Assembly: GCF_019969725.1 (NCBI RefSeq)
Contig: NZ_JAHXYW010000019.1
Coordinates: forward strand, 1 to 64,000
From: Neobacillus bataviensis
GTDB taxonomy: Bacteria; Bacillota; Bacilli; Bacillales_B; DSM-18226
DNA: 64,000 nt
Direction of reading: 5' to 3'
Part shown: positions 43,463-53,499 of the stretch, one piece after another
How positions within the stretch are numbered: position 1 is the first letter of the stretch
Layout of the letters: every line of letters starts with the position of its first letter
Notes under the pieces: generated by a model
Database searches by the model: none
Told to the model about the DNA's origin: nothing
The model's input: only the letters and a program-made list of their open reading frames with translations
Translations under genes and position numbers: made by a program

Positions 43463-43858
43463 TTGAGCAGCATCATTTCAACAATATTAACCCTTTTCAT
43501 TACTCTGCCGTTTTTAGGTTTATTGGTTATTTTTTTTATTTTTAAATTGGTGACAAAAAACACCCGTAAATCAGTACATAAAGCGTTAGATTATACAACT
43601 GTTTTATTCATCTTTTCAGTCCACTTTTTAATCTTAACAATTTGGGAGAAATCTCTGTTTTGGTTAATAATACTGATAATGATAATTATTGCCATGATGT
43701 TTGTTCTAGTCCATTGGAAGGTAAAGGAAGAAATTATCATTAAAAAAGTAATGAAGGGTTTTTGGCGCTTTAATTTTATTTTATTTTTTTTAGTTTATAT
43801 CAGCTTAACATTATATGGATTAATTCATCGCGCCTTGACTTTTACTTTTTCTACCTAA
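43463..43858 (+). CDS. DUF3397 family membrane protein
   Basis: A 131-residue protein with four hydrophobic segments (about residues 7-28, 45-62, 66-85 and 105-125). Proteins of the DUF3397 type sit between panE and bshC in many Bacillus; function is unknown. It starts with TTG 43463 behind AAAAGGAGAG, one base after the panE stop, so it is translated from the panE message. Confidence 0.8.
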   Translation: MSSIISTILTLFITLPFLGLLVIFFIFKLVTKNTRKSVHKALDYTTVLFIFSVHFLILTIWEKSLFWLIILIMIIIAMMFVLVHWKVKEEIIIKKVMKGFWRFNFILFFLVYISLTLYGLIHRALTFTFST

Positions 43859-43946
43859 AGATGGAGCAAATATTTTTTTTTATTGGGGTAGGTAGTGGTA
43901 TACTCGTTAAAGAATGAATTTGGATGATCAGAAAGGGAGTACATAA

Positions 43947-45581
43947 ATGGAGATTTTAAATCTCTCTTTACCAGCAACCAATCGCTTTGCTTCAAATTAT
44001 TTGGAACAATCTGCTGAAATTCAGCCATTTTTCCATTATCGCTATAATGAACCAAGCGAAGATGAGAGAAGGGTAGAAGAATTAAGGAACAGGTCGTTTC
44101 CCCGCCATCTGGTTGCTGCTCATATTGAGAGCTTTATGGAGCGTTTTCCATCTTCAAATGCGGTTAAAAGCTCTATTGAAAAGCTGAAGCAGAATGAAAG
44201 CGTAGTGGTTATTGGAGGCCAGCAAGCCGGTATCCTTACAGGACCGCTCTATTCAATACATAAAGTCATTTCCATCATCAAATTGGCGGAGCAAAAGGAA
44301 AGGCAGCTTGGCATTCCTGTTATTCCTGTATTTTGGATTGCTGGAGAGGACCATGACTTCCAAGAAGTAAACCATGTGAATGTTCAAGTTAACCAAAAAG
44401 TGGATAAATGGACCTACCCAGAAAAAGTTATTCAAAAGAAAATGGTGTCTGATATTCAATTAAACAGGGATACTTGTCTTAAATGGGTTAAAAATTTAAT
44501 TGAGAACTTCGGTGAAACGGATCATAGTAATGATTTGTTGGCCTTTGCGGAAGAAAAAATTAGGAAGTCAACAACTTTTGTCGATTTCTTTGCTCAAATT
44601 ATCATGGAATTGTTTAAGGATTTCGGCCTGCTCATTGTCGATTCCGGTGATAAGGATTTTCGCATGCTGCAGAAAGAATTTTTTAAAAATCAAATCGTTC
44701 ATCATGACTCGATCAATTTCTCTTTACTGGAACAGCAAAGAGAAATTGGAAAAAAGGGCTATCCGATTACCATTGAAGCTGGTGAAGATAACGCCAATCT
44801 GTTTTTCTATGATCAAAAGTTAATGGAACGGATTTTGCTTGAATTTGATCGTGCACGAGACCAGTTTGTGGGGAAAAGTGGCGGTATTTCTTTCTCAAGA
44901 GAAGAATTATTGGTGATTGCTGCTCAAAATCCTGAAAAATTAAGCAATAACGTGGTGACGAGGCCCCTGATGCAAGAATGGCTTTTTCCAACCCTTGCAT
45001 TCATTGCAGGCCCTGGTGAAATTTCTTATTGGGCAGAATTGAAGCTCGTTTTCGAGCACTTTAATATTAAATTGCCGCCAATTGTACCACGATTAAATTT
45101 AACCTTTTTAGATCGTTCAGTTGAAACTGATTTAGCGGATTTAAAGTTAAATTTAATGGACATATTACAGCGTGGAACGGTTCTTGAAAGAGATCATTTT
45201 CTAACTTCCATTAAAGACAAAGAAATAGATGAATTGTTTTTACAAACAAAGGAGCAGCTGAGAATTCAATATCAGTTAATTGAAGCGAAAACAGGTGAGC
45301 TGGATCGCGGCCTTCTCCCGCTTCTAAAGAAAAATGAAAATTACTTATTAAAAGAAATTGGTTTTATGCAATCTAGACTCGAAGATGCCATTAAATTAAA
45401 GCATGAAGTTAAATTAAGTAAATTTACTCGTGTTGATCTTGCTTTAAGGCCAGATGGCCATCCGCAAGAACGAGTTTGGAATGTCTTTTATTATTTAAAT
45501 CGGTATGGTATGAACTTTATTAATGACCTCATGACAGGCTATTTTGTATTTGACGGCACCCATAAGGTTATTAAACTTTAG
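43947..45581 (+). CDS. bshC: Bacillithiol biosynthesis cysteine-adding enzyme BshC
   Basis: At 544 residues this is a full-length BshC (YllA), the last enzyme of bacillithiol synthesis, which joins cysteine to glucosaminyl-malate. The Rossmann-like core is visible (VVIGGQQAGILTGPLYSIHK, residues 91-110; VFWIAGEDHDFQEVNHV), and a long coiled coil lies near residues 395-490. ATG 43947 follows AGAAAGGGAG. A terminator follows and mraZ has its own control region. Confidence 0.95.
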   Translation: MEILNLSLPATNRFASNYLEQSAEIQPFFHYRYNEPSEDERRVEELRNRSFPRHLVAAHIESFMERFPSSNAVKSSIEKLKQNESVVVIGGQQAGILTGPLYSIHKVISIIKLAEQKERQLGIPVIPVFWIAGEDHDFQEVNHVNVQVNQKVDKWTYPEKVIQKKMVSDIQLNRDTCLKWVKNLIENFGETDHSNDLLAFAEEKIRKSTTFVDFFAQIIMELFKDFGLLIVDSGDKDFRMLQKEFFKNQIVHHDSINFSLLEQQREIGKKGYPITIEAGEDNANLFFYDQKLMERILLEFDRARDQFVGKSGGISFSREELLVIAAQNPEKLSNNVVTRPLMQEWLFPTLAFIAGPGEISYWAELKLVFEHFNIKLPPIVPRLNLTFLDRSVETDLADLKLNLMDILQRGTVLERDHFLTSIKDKEIDELFLQTKEQLRIQYQLIEAKTGELDRGLLPLLKKNENYLLKEIGFMQSRLEDAIKLKHEVKLSKFTRVDLALRPDGHPQERVWNVFYYLNRYGMNFINDLMTGYFVFDGTHKVIKL

Positions 45582-45584
45582 AAG

Positions 45585-45620
45585 AACCTCACTCATATGT
45601 GGGGTTTTTCTTTTTTTGTG
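45585..45620 (+). terminator. Intrinsic terminator after bshC
   Basis: AACCTCAC pairs with GTGGGGTT (one wobble), followed by T runs. Confidence 0.8.
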
Positions 45621-45678
45621 AAAAATTACTTGGATTAAAAAGGGATTTCATGATTTTAGGACGAATAGTTAAAAAATA

Positions 45679-45706
45679 GGTGGTGGAAAGTGGGGGAATG
45701 TGGTAC
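45679..45706 (+). promoter_or_regulatory. Putative MraZ operator (three TGG repeats, 10-bp period)
   Basis: TGGTGGAAAG, TGGGGGAATG and TGGTACATTT follow each other at 45681, 45691 and 45701, one helical turn apart. MraZ proteins bind tandem TGG(G)-type repeats upstream of their own gene in other bacteria. A similar AAAGTGGGGG occurs again at the mraZ ribosome binding site. Confidence 0.6.
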
Positions 45707-45735
45707 ATTTTTAATAGAAAGTGGGGGTAATGGGT

Positions 45736-46167
45736 ATGTTCATGGGTGAATACCATCACAGCATTGATAATAAAGGCCGCATGATCGTGCCCTCCAAATT
45801 CCGAGATGAACTAGGTGAAATGTTTATCATCACAAGAGGTTTGGACCAATGCTTGTTTGGATACCCGTTATCAGAGTGGGAGCTGATTGAAGAAAAGCTG
45901 AAAGGGTTGCCACTTACAAAAAAAGATGCCCGAGCTTTTACTAGATTCTTCTTTTCTGGAGCAACCGAGAGTGAACTGGATAAACAAGGAAGAATCAATA
46001 TCCCTGCACCACTATTGCAATATGCAAAGCTGGAAAAAGAATGTGTGATTTTGGGTGTTTCCAATCGAATTGAAATTTGGAGCAAGCAGATTTGGGAAGA
46101 TTATTTTGCAGAATCAGAAGAATCTTTTGCGGAAATTGCAGAAAATATGATTGGCTTTGATATATAA
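45736..46167 (+). CDS. mraZ: Transcriptional regulator MraZ
   Basis: A 143-residue protein with two AbrB-like (SpoVT/MraZ) domains, each carrying the DxxGR motif: [16 protein letters not shown] (residues 12-27) and [13 protein letters not shown] (near residue 85). MraZ rings bind repeats in their own promoter and control the division and cell wall cluster. I chose ATG 45736 ([11 protein letters not shown]) behind GGGGGT; two upstream in-frame ATGs lie in the site. It matches B. subtilis MraZ in length. Confidence 0.95.
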   Translation: MFMGEYHHSIDNKGRMIVPSKFRDELGEMFIITRGLDQCLFGYPLSEWELIEEKLKGLPLTKKDARAFTRFFFSGATESELDKQGRINIPAPLLQYAKLEKECVILGVSNRIEIWSKQIWEDYFAESEESFAEIAENMIGFDI

Positions 46168-46232
46168 TGGATAAGTTATATTAATATATTTTCTGTCCAG
46201 ATTATCGTTTGATTGGAAAAGGTGGTACGTAT

Positions 46233-47165
46233 ATGTTTAAACATACAACTGTGTTATTAGAAGAAGCTGTTGACGGCTTAAACATTAAGCCAAATGGTAT
46301 TTATGTTGATTGTACTCTAGGCGGAGCAGGCCATAGCTCTCTTATTCTTTCAAGACTTGAAGCAGGAGGCAGGCTGTTTGCATTTGACCAGGACGAAACA
46401 GCGATAGCAAATGCAAAAGAGAAGCTGTCCCAATACGGAGAACAATTAATCATTATTAAAAGCAATTTCTTGTATTTACAAGAAGAACTTGAAAATCGAG
46501 GAATCACTAAAGTAGATGGAGTCCTTTACGATTTAGGAGTGTCCTCCCCACAGCTGGATACACCGGAAAGAGGCTTTAGCTACCACCATGATGCTCCGTT
46601 GGATATGAGGATGGACAATGAATCTGATGTGTCAGCTTATGATATCGTAAATCATTGGTCATATGAAGATTTGGTTCGCATCTTTTTTAGATATGGAGAA
46701 GAAAAATTCTCAAAGCAAATTGCGCGGAAAATCGAAGCAGCCCGAATGGTAAAACCAATTGAAACAACTGCAGAGTTGGTTGAACTGATTAAAGATGCAA
46801 TCCCTGCACCTGCCAGAAGGAAGGGCGGTCATCCTGCCAAGCGGATTTTTCAAGCAATTAGAATTGCAGTTAATGATGAATTGGCTGTCTTTGAGAAATC
46901 ACTTAACCAAGCGATAGAATTGTTAAACCCTGAAGGGAGAATTAGTGTCATTACTTTTCACTCCCTAGAGGACAGGATTTGCAAGGCTGCCTTTAAAAAG
47001 GCAAGTGAAACACCTGATTTACCTCCAGGCTTACCAATTATTCCAGATGAGTACAAGCCTATTTTAAAGCTGGTTACTCGAAAACCGACTCTTCCATCAG
47101 ATGAAGAATTAGAACAAAATAATCGTGCGCGATCTGCAAAGCTTCGAATTGCAGAGAAACTATAG
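46233..47165 (+). CDS. rsmH: 16S rRNA (cytosine1402-N4)-methyltransferase RsmH
   Basis: The 310-residue SAM-dependent enzyme methylates C1402 of 16S rRNA. It begins [18 protein letters not shown]; the SAM loop is [16 protein letters not shown] (residues 22-37), followed by [18 protein letters not shown] and the C-terminal [16 protein letters not shown] 46233 follows AAGGTGG; the earlier ATG lacks a site. ftsL comes 35 nt later. Confidence 0.96.
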   Translation: MFKHTTVLLEEAVDGLNIKPNGIYVDCTLGGAGHSSLILSRLEAGGRLFAFDQDETAIANAKEKLSQYGEQLIIIKSNFLYLQEELENRGITKVDGVLYDLGVSSPQLDTPERGFSYHHDAPLDMRMDNESDVSAYDIVNHWSYEDLVRIFFRYGEEKFSKQIARKIEAARMVKPIETTAELVELIKDAIPAPARRKGGHPAKRIFQAIRIAVNDELAVFEKSLNQAIELLNPEGRISVITFHSLEDRICKAAFKKASETPDLPPGLPIIPDEYKPILKLVTRKPTLPSDEELEQNNRARSAKLRIAEKL

Positions 47166-47200
47166 GGAAACTTACAAAAAAATAATCCGGAGGGGAAAGA

Positions 47201-47566
47201 ATGAGTAATCTTGCCAGGAATTTTGAGCAGCAACAGCAGCAGCGTGTCGAAAAAACAGTACAAGACAGGAGTCAAATAAAAATAAAAAAATCCTGGCTCA
47301 CTCCAGGGGAAAAAATTATTGGGGTGGCTTTTGCAGGATTAGTGTGTTTTGGGGCCATCCACCTTATTTCAAACCAAGCTAAAATTTACGATATCAATAA
47401 GGATATTCAAAAGGTTGAAACGAAAGTAGAAGAACAGCAAAAGGTAAACCGAGATCTACAGGACCAAGTCAGTGAATTAAGTTCATACGAACGGATTTTT
47501 GAAAAGGCTAAGAAAATGGGTCTTTTAATAAATGAAAATGACGTCAAGGTTGTGCAGAATAAATGA
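47201..47566 (+). CDS. ftsL: Cell division protein FtsL
   Basis: A 121-residue bitopic protein: a basic cytoplasmic part (about residues 1-40), one membrane segment (about 43-62), and an extracellular coiled coil (residues 65-105, DINKDIQKVETKVEEQQKVN). FtsL joins DivIC and DivIB in the divisome. It overlaps pbpB by 4 nt (ATGA). ATG 47201 follows GGAGGGG. Confidence 0.92.
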   Translation: MSNLARNFEQQQQQRVEKTVQDRSQIKIKKSWLTPGEKIIGVAFAGLVCFGAIHLISNQAKIYDINKDIQKVETKVEEQQKVNRDLQDQVSELSSYERIFEKAKKMGLLINENDVKVVQNK

Positions 47567-49803
47567 ACAAGAAACAGCCATATATGAATTTAGGAGCAGC
47601 CTGTTTGTTTGCACTCTTCGGCCTGCTCTTTTTTGTATTATTATTCAGGTATTTTTCGATTCAAATTACCGGAGAAGTGGATGGTCAAGCTCTCGCCGCA
47701 AAGGCGGAGCAAAAATATAGCCGCAATGGAATCTTACAAGCAACAAGGGGAACCATATTTGACCGCAATGGTGAGGTTGTTGCCGAAGATACGACTGCTT
47801 ATAAATTGATTGCCATTCTTGATAAAAAAATGACAACGAATCCAAAAGAACCGAAACATGTACAAGATCTTAATAAAACTGCAGAAGAATTGGCTAAATA
47901 CATTGACTTGGATAAATCAGATATATATCAAATTTTAGCGGATGGAAAAAAAAAGAAACGGTTTCAGGTGGAGTTTGGCCGTTACGGAAAAGATATTTCA
48001 CATGAAACAAAGAAAAAAATTGAAGCCTTAAAGCTTCCGGGAATTACCTTTACCCGTGATTCGAAACGATTTTATCCTAATGGAGTATTTGCTTCACATC
48101 TAGTTGGATATGCTGACCGGATTGAACAGAAGGATGGGTCGTATAAATCGATTGGGAAAATGGGGATTGAAAAAGAATATAACAAGAATTTAACCGGGGA
48201 AAATGGCGAAATCAATTATGAAAGCGATTTGTGGGGGTATATCCTTCCGGATGGGAAAGAAAAAATCAAAGCAGCACAAGATGGAAATGATATTTATTTG
48301 ACCATCGATCAAAAGATACAAACCTTTTTAGAAGATGCGATGAATAAAGCAGATAAAGATTATAAACCAAAAAAAATTATTGCAATTGTCGCTGATCCGA
48401 AAACTGGAGAAATTTTAGCGATGGGTCAACGGCCATCGTTCCATCCAAAAACAAAAGAAGGTATTGAGGATGGATGGCATAATGAAGCTGTTGAAACTTC
48501 CTTTGAACCTGGATCCACGATGAAAATTTTTACACTTGCTGCTGCTGTTCAGGAAAATGTTTTTAATCCAAATGAGCAATATAAGTCTGGTTCTTATCAG
48601 GTAACCAACAAAGATAAGGCTATCCACGACCATAATGGATCGGGGTGGGGTACAATCACATATCTTGAAGGCGTTCAGCGTTCATCAAACGTTGCCTTTG
48701 CAAAAATAGCAAAGGAAAAATTGGGTTTTGAAAAGTTTAGAGAATATTTAACGAAATTTGGCTTCGATAAACCAACAGGAATTGAATTGCCGGATGAAAC
48801 TTCCGGGAAAATTCAATACACTTATCCAATAGAAAAGATTACGACGGCATATGGTCAGGGGACAGCAATTACACCGATTCAACAAATTCAAGCAGCTACA
48901 GCAATCGCCAATGACGGGAAAATGATGAAGCCGCACGTAGTCGAAAAAATTGTCAATCATGATACGGGAGAAGTAATTAAAAAGGAATCTCCGGAAGTGG
49001 TGTCAACCCCAATTTCTGCAGAAACAGCAAAAAAGGTTCGCGACATTCTGGAAACGGTTGTATCATCACCTAAAGGCACAGGAGTTCGCTATAAAATAGA
49101 TGGGTACGATGTTGCCGGGAAAACAGGGACTGCCAATATCCCTGGTCCGGATGGGAAATATTTGAAGGGTGCAGACAATTATATGTTTTCATTTTTAGGA
49201 ATGGCACCAAAGGATGACCCAAAGCTTATTGTGTATGTGGCTGTTCAGCAGCCGGATCTTGATGGAACCGGTCAAGGGGCTTTGCCAGTATCCGAGATTT
49301 TTAACCCAGTCATGAAAAATAGTCTGCATTATTTAAATATCCAACCCTCCACAGTTGAAAAAACAACTGTCAATAAAATTACAAGCTTAAAGGGTCAGAC
49401 AGTTGATGAAGCGGTAAAAACGCTTAAATCACAAGGGTTAGAGCCCGTTGTTATAGGCAATGGCAAAGAAGTCGTTAATCAAATGCCAAAAGCAGGAACC
49501 ACTGTTTTAGAAGGTGAGAAAATCATTATTCAAACGGATGGGGAGTCTCTGGCACCGGATATGCTGGGCTGGTCCTTAAGAGATGTAATGAAAATAGCCA
49601 ACATAGCTGGGTTGAAATTAAATTCAAAGGGCAAAGGTTATGTCGACCAGCAGAATATAAAGCCAAAAACGCCATTAAAAAAAGGCGATTTCCTTATTGT
49701 GGATTTAAAAACACCAGAAGAACAATGGGACGCTGAGAATAACGCTAAAAAAGATGAGCAAGGAACAAAAGAGGAAAAACCGGAAGAGAAGATAAAGGAT
49801 TAG
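47563..49803 (+). CDS. pbpB: Penicillin-binding protein 2B (septal transpeptidase)
   Basis: A 746-residue class B PBP: N-terminal membrane anchor (about residues 13-35), PBP dimerisation domain (about 60-230), transpeptidase domain with STMK (near residue 313, in FEPGSTMKIF), SSN (near 371) and KTG (GKTGTAN near 520), then two PASTA repeats (about 605-730). It forms septal peptidoglycan with FtsW. The tail is rich in lysine and glutamate. ATG 47563 overlaps the end of ftsL. Confidence 0.96.
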   Translation: MNKKQPYMNLGAACLFALFGLLFFVLLFRYFSIQITGEVDGQALAAKAEQKYSRNGILQATRGTIFDRNGEVVAEDTTAYKLIAILDKKMTTNPKEPKHVQDLNKTAEELAKYIDLDKSDIYQILADGKKKKRFQVEFGRYGKDISHETKKKIEALKLPGITFTRDSKRFYPNGVFASHLVGYADRIEQKDGSYKSIGKMGIEKEYNKNLTGENGEINYESDLWGYILPDGKEKIKAAQDGNDIYLTIDQKIQTFLEDAMNKADKDYKPKKIIAIVADPKTGEILAMGQRPSFHPKTKEGIEDGWHNEAVETSFEPGSTMKIFTLAAAVQENVFNPNEQYKSGSYQVTNKDKAIHDHNGSGWGTITYLEGVQRSSNVAFAKIAKEKLGFEKFREYLTKFGFDKPTGIELPDETSGKIQYTYPIEKITTAYGQGTAITPIQQIQAATAIANDGKMMKPHVVEKIVNHDTGEVIKKESPEVVSTPISAETAKKVRDILETVVSSPKGTGVRYKIDGYDVAGKTGTANIPGPDGKYLKGADNYMFSFLGMAPKDDPKLIVYVAVQQPDLDGTGQGALPVSEIFNPVMKNSLHYLNIQPSTVEKTTVNKITSLKGQTVDEAVKTLKSQGLEPVVIGNGKEVVNQMPKAGTTVLEGEKIIIQTDGESLAPDMLGWSLRDVMKIANIAGLKLNSKGKGYVDQQNIKPKTPLKKGDFLIVDLKTPEEQWDAENNAKKDEQGTKEEKPEEKIKD

Positions 49804-49807
49804 TTTT

Positions 49808-49836
49808 AAATCCCGCTGAATAAAGCGGGATTTTTA
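49808..49836 (+). terminator. Intrinsic terminator after pbpB
   Basis: AAATCCCGCT pairs perfectly with AGCGGGATTT around GAATAA, then Ts. Confidence 0.88.
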
Positions 49837-49922
49837 CTGGTGAAATCAAGTCTGTTTAGCGGTCTAATCATATAAGTACAAGCATATAAATGAACGATAA
49901 GAAAAGGAGGATCGTTCATACT

Positions 49923-51845
49923 ATGCGTGTGTCAAATGTAACTGTTCGAAAACGACTAATGATTGCCCTATTCATTGGGATTCTAACCTTCTTAATTATT
50001 GATGTCCGGCTTGGATATGTTCAATTTTTTCTAGGCGATACGTTGACTGACCGAGCAAAAGGGTCCTGGAGCAGGAATATCCCATTTGAACCCGAACGGG
50101 GCCAAATAGTAGACCGCAATGGGGTACCACTTGCAACCAATATTAGTGCACCAACCGTTTATGTGATTCCTAGACAAATCAAAGATCCGGCAGCAACGGC
50201 AGAAAAGCTTGCTACGGTGTTGAATATGTCAAAAGAAAAGGCCTATCGGGATATAACCAAAAAAGCCTCGTCAGTCCGGATTAAAGAAGGAAGAAAAATC
50301 TCTCATGATAAGGCAAAGGAAATCAGAGCTTTAGGTCTTGAAGGTGTATATATTGGTGAAGATTCCAAACGTTATTATCCATATGGCAGCTATCTTTCTC
50401 ATGTTTTAGGTTTTACTGGAGTGGACAACCAGGGATTAATGGGTTTAGAACAATATTATGATAAAGAGCTAAGCGGCGAACGTGGTGCAGTAAAATTTTA
50501 CGCCAATGCTAAAGGTGAACGAATGAATAGCATGGCGGATGATTATGAGCACCCTGTTAACGGTTTAGATTTAAAGCTGACAATTGATTCAAAAATCCAA
50601 ACCATAATGGAACGGGAATTAGATAATGCCGAGGCCAAATATAATCCGGATGGCATTATAGCGATTGCCATGAACCCAAATAATGGTGAAATCCTGGGGA
50701 TGTCAAGCAGACCAACATTTGACCCTGCTAATTTCCAGAATGTTCCGCAAGAAGTCTATAATCGTAATCTGCCTGTTTGGTCAACCTATGAGCCTGGTTC
50801 TACCTTTAAAATTATTACCTTGGCTGCAGCATTAAATGAAGGTAAAGTAAATTTAGAAAAAGAACATTTTCATGATTCCGGCTCAGTCCAAATTGCTGGA
50901 GCTAGATTAAAATGCTGGAAAAGGGGCGGCCATGGCAGCCAATCTTTTTTAGAGGTTGTACAAAACTCTTGTAACCCTGGATTTGTGGAACTAGGGGAGC
51001 GGTTAGGAAAAGAAAAGCTTTTTAAATATGTTAAGGATTTTGGCTTCGGGCAAAAAACAGGGATTGATTTGCAGGGAGAAGGAACAGGGATTTTATTTAA
51101 CTTAGACCGTGTAGGTCCTGTGGAACAAGCGACCACTGCTTTTGGACAGGGGGTATCGGTTACTCCGATTCAACAAGTTACGGCAGTGTCAGCGGCAATT
51201 AATGGCGGCATTTTATACAAGCCTTTTATTGCAAAGGAGTTAATTGATCCTGTTACCAAAGAGGTTGTAATGAGGAATTCTCCTGTTGAAAAAAGACGGG
51301 TCATTTCTGAAAACACTTCAAAAGAAATTCGCCATGCCCTTGAGAGTGTTGTCGCACAAGGAACAGGCGGCAGGGCATTTGTAGATGGATATCGTGTCGG
51401 GGGAAAAACAGGTACAGCCCAAAAAGCGCAAAACGGAAGATACTTAGAAAATAACTTTATCGTTTCGTTTATTGGTTTTGCCCCAGCTGATGACCCGCAG
51501 ATTGTGGTGTATGTAGCAGTAGATAACCCAAAAGGAGTTACAGCCTTTGGTGGAACCGTTAGTGCGCCAATTGTGGGAAATATAATGAAAGATGGATTGA
51601 CTGCCTTAGGAGTGCCTCCTCGAAAAGATCAAATAGAGAAAAAAATTAAATGGCCGGATACCCCATTAATAAAGCTGCCTGACTTTGTTGGATTATCTAA
51701 ATTGGAACTCCAAGAACAGTTCATTAATTTAAAAATTGATGCCAGTGGTGAGGGGGATGTAGTTGTCAGACAGTCTCCTGCACCAGGTACAAAGGTAAAA
51801 GAAGGGTCAAAAATTAGACTTTACTTTGGTAAGGAAGAAGAATAG
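49923..51845 (+). CDS. spoVD: Stage V sporulation protein D (SpoVD)
   Basis: A 640-residue class B PBP for the spore cortex: membrane anchor (about residues 11-30), dimerisation domain, transpeptidase motifs STFK (in YEPGSTFKII), SCN (VQNSCNPGFVE) and KTG (GKTGTAQ), and one PASTA domain at the end. It works with the SEDS protein SpoVE in the mother cell. Start ATG 49923 (MRVSNVTVRKRL) is decided by AAAAGGAGGATCG upstream; a longer frame reads through that site. It has its own terminators on both sides, so it is controlled apart from pbpB. Confidence 0.96.
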   Translation: MRVSNVTVRKRLMIALFIGILTFLIIDVRLGYVQFFLGDTLTDRAKGSWSRNIPFEPERGQIVDRNGVPLATNISAPTVYVIPRQIKDPAATAEKLATVLNMSKEKAYRDITKKASSVRIKEGRKISHDKAKEIRALGLEGVYIGEDSKRYYPYGSYLSHVLGFTGVDNQGLMGLEQYYDKELSGERGAVKFYANAKGERMNSMADDYEHPVNGLDLKLTIDSKIQTIMERELDNAEAKYNPDGIIAIAMNPNNGEILGMSSRPTFDPANFQNVPQEVYNRNLPVWSTYEPGSTFKIITLAAALNEGKVNLEKEHFHDSGSVQIAGARLKCWKRGGHGSQSFLEVVQNSCNPGFVELGERLGKEKLFKYVKDFGFGQKTGIDLQGEGTGILFNLDRVGPVEQATTAFGQGVSVTPIQQVTAVSAAINGGILYKPFIAKELIDPVTKEVVMRNSPVEKRRVISENTSKEIRHALESVVAQGTGGRAFVDGYRVGGKTGTAQKAQNGRYLENNFIVSFIGFAPADDPQIVVYVAVDNPKGVTAFGGTVSAPIVGNIMKDGLTALGVPPRKDQIEKKIKWPDTPLIKLPDFVGLSKLELQEQFINLKIDASGEGDVVVRQSPAPGTKVKEGSKIRLYFGKEEE

Positions 51846-51865
51846 AAGAATGATAACCAACTAAT

Positions 51866-51900
51866 GGGCGGCCGGAAAATTTTCCGCCGCCTAATTTTTC
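51866..51900 (+). terminator. Intrinsic terminator after spoVD
   Basis: GGGCGGCCGGAAAA pairs with TTTTCCGCCGCCT with a single mismatch, followed by TAATTTTTC. Confidence 0.8.
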
Positions 51901-52030
51901 TTTACGCTTTAATTACTAAATAGCAAAATAAAATGTTTTAATGTAAAATAAGATGGAACTTTCGTCAGCAGAATAAAGGAACTTTATGCTGGCAAAATTG
52001 TATGCAGGGGCATGAGAGGATTTGAGATCA

Positions 52031-53497
52031 ATGAAGTTACACAAGCTGCTTGAGAATTTGCACTTATTAACTCCTTATGAGGGAGAAAACCCGGATATTT
52101 TTTCAATTGAAAATGATAATCGTAAGGTGCAAAACGGGAGCTTATTTATTTGTATTAAAGGCTACACCGTGGACGGACATGATTTTGCGGATTCCGCAGT
52201 AGAAAAGGGAGCCGTGGCCATACTTGCAGAGCGTCCATTACCATTAAAGGTTCCCGTAATCATAGTTCAGGATACAACAAGAGCAATGGCAGTACTTGCT
52301 GATGCCTTTTACGGCCAGCCAACAAAAAAACTGCATTTAATTGGAATTACAGGAACGAATGGAAAAACAACAACAAGTCATTTAATTGAAAAAATATTTT
52401 CAGACCAAAAGAAGAAAACAGGCCTAATTGGAACAATGTATACTAAAATTGCTGATAAGGTCATGGAGACAAAAAATACCACTCCAGAAAGTTTAACACT
52501 GCAAAAGACGTTTCAGCATATGGTTGATGAAGGCGTCGAAGCAGCAGTAATGGAGGTTTCTTCCCATGCACTTGATTTAGGGAGGGTACATGGCTGTGAC
52601 TATAATGTGGCGGTATTCACCAATTTAACACAAGACCATTTAGATTATCATAAAACAATGGAAGAATATCAGCGCTCAAAAAGCTTATTGTTTGCTCAAC
52701 TTGGCAATACATATGAATACAGTAAGCCCAAATTTGCAGTCTTGAACGCAGATGACCCGGCTTCAGATATGTTTAGAAGGTCTACGGCGGCTCATGTTAT
52801 TACATATGGAATTGAGGAAAAAGCCGATTTCCAGGCAACAAACATTCAGATGACATCTGCTGGTACAAATTTTGAACTCGTAATAGGAAAGAGCAAATAT
52901 TCGATTAACATGCAGTTAATCGGTAAATTCAGTGTTTATAATGTTTTGGCGAGCATTGCAGCAGCTTACGTATCAAGAATACCATTAGCTGATATTATAA
53001 AGTCAATTGAAAATGTAGAAGGCGTTTCCGGAAGATTTGAACTGGTCAATGCCGGGCAGGATTTTACGGTCATTGTTGACTATGCCCACACACCAGACAG
53101 CCTTGAAAATGTATTGAAAACAATTAAGCACTTTGCGAAGAAAAGGATTTTCGTAATCGTAGGCTGTGGAGGAGACAGAGATCGGACAAAGCGCCCTTTA
53201 ATGGCTGAGATTGCGTGTAAATTGGCAACGGATCCAATTTTTACTTCAGATAATCCAAGGAGCGAAGATCCGCTAGCTATCTTAAAAGATATGGAAGCAG
53301 GGGTTAAGTATCCCCAATACGTCTATACCATCATTCCTGATCGAAAAGAGGCAATAAAAAGTGCGATACAGCAGGCAGATGATGGTGATGTGGTCTTAAT
53401 TGCCGGGAAGGGCCATGAAACCTATCAAATCATTGGAACACAAGTTTATGATTTTGATGACCGGCTAGTGGCACTTGATGCAATTAAGGGGAGATAA
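52031..53497 (+). CDS. murE: UDP-MurNAc-L-Ala-D-Glu:meso-DAP ligase MurE
   Basis: The 488-residue ligase adds meso-diaminopimelate to UDP-MurNAc-L-Ala-D-Glu. All three Mur domains are present: N-terminal UDP-binding (residues 1-98), ATPase with [18 protein letters not shown] (near residue 107), and the C-terminal domain with DNPRSEDP, the DNPR motif that marks meso-DAP use. ATG 52031 ([10 protein letters not shown]) was chosen behind GAGAGGA; a TTG 9 nt earlier is too close to the site. The next gene starts 2 nt after the stop. Confidence 0.96.
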   Translation: MKLHKLLENLHLLTPYEGENPDIFSIENDNRKVQNGSLFICIKGYTVDGHDFADSAVEKGAVAILAERPLPLKVPVIIVQDTTRAMAVLADAFYGQPTKKLHLIGITGTNGKTTTSHLIEKIFSDQKKKTGLIGTMYTKIADKVMETKNTTPESLTLQKTFQHMVDEGVEAAVMEVSSHALDLGRVHGCDYNVAVFTNLTQDHLDYHKTMEEYQRSKSLLFAQLGNTYEYSKPKFAVLNADDPASDMFRRSTAAHVITYGIEEKADFQATNIQMTSAGTNFELVIGKSKYSINMQLIGKFSVYNVLASIAAAYVSRIPLADIIKSIENVEGVSGRFELVNAGQDFTVIVDYAHTPDSLENVLKTIKHFAKKRIFVIVGCGGDRDRTKRPLMAEIACKLATDPIFTSDNPRSEDPLAILKDMEAGVKYPQYVYTIIPDRKEAIKSAIQQADDGDVVLIAGKGHETYQIIGTQVYDFDDRLVALDAIKGR

Positions 53498-53499
53498 GT

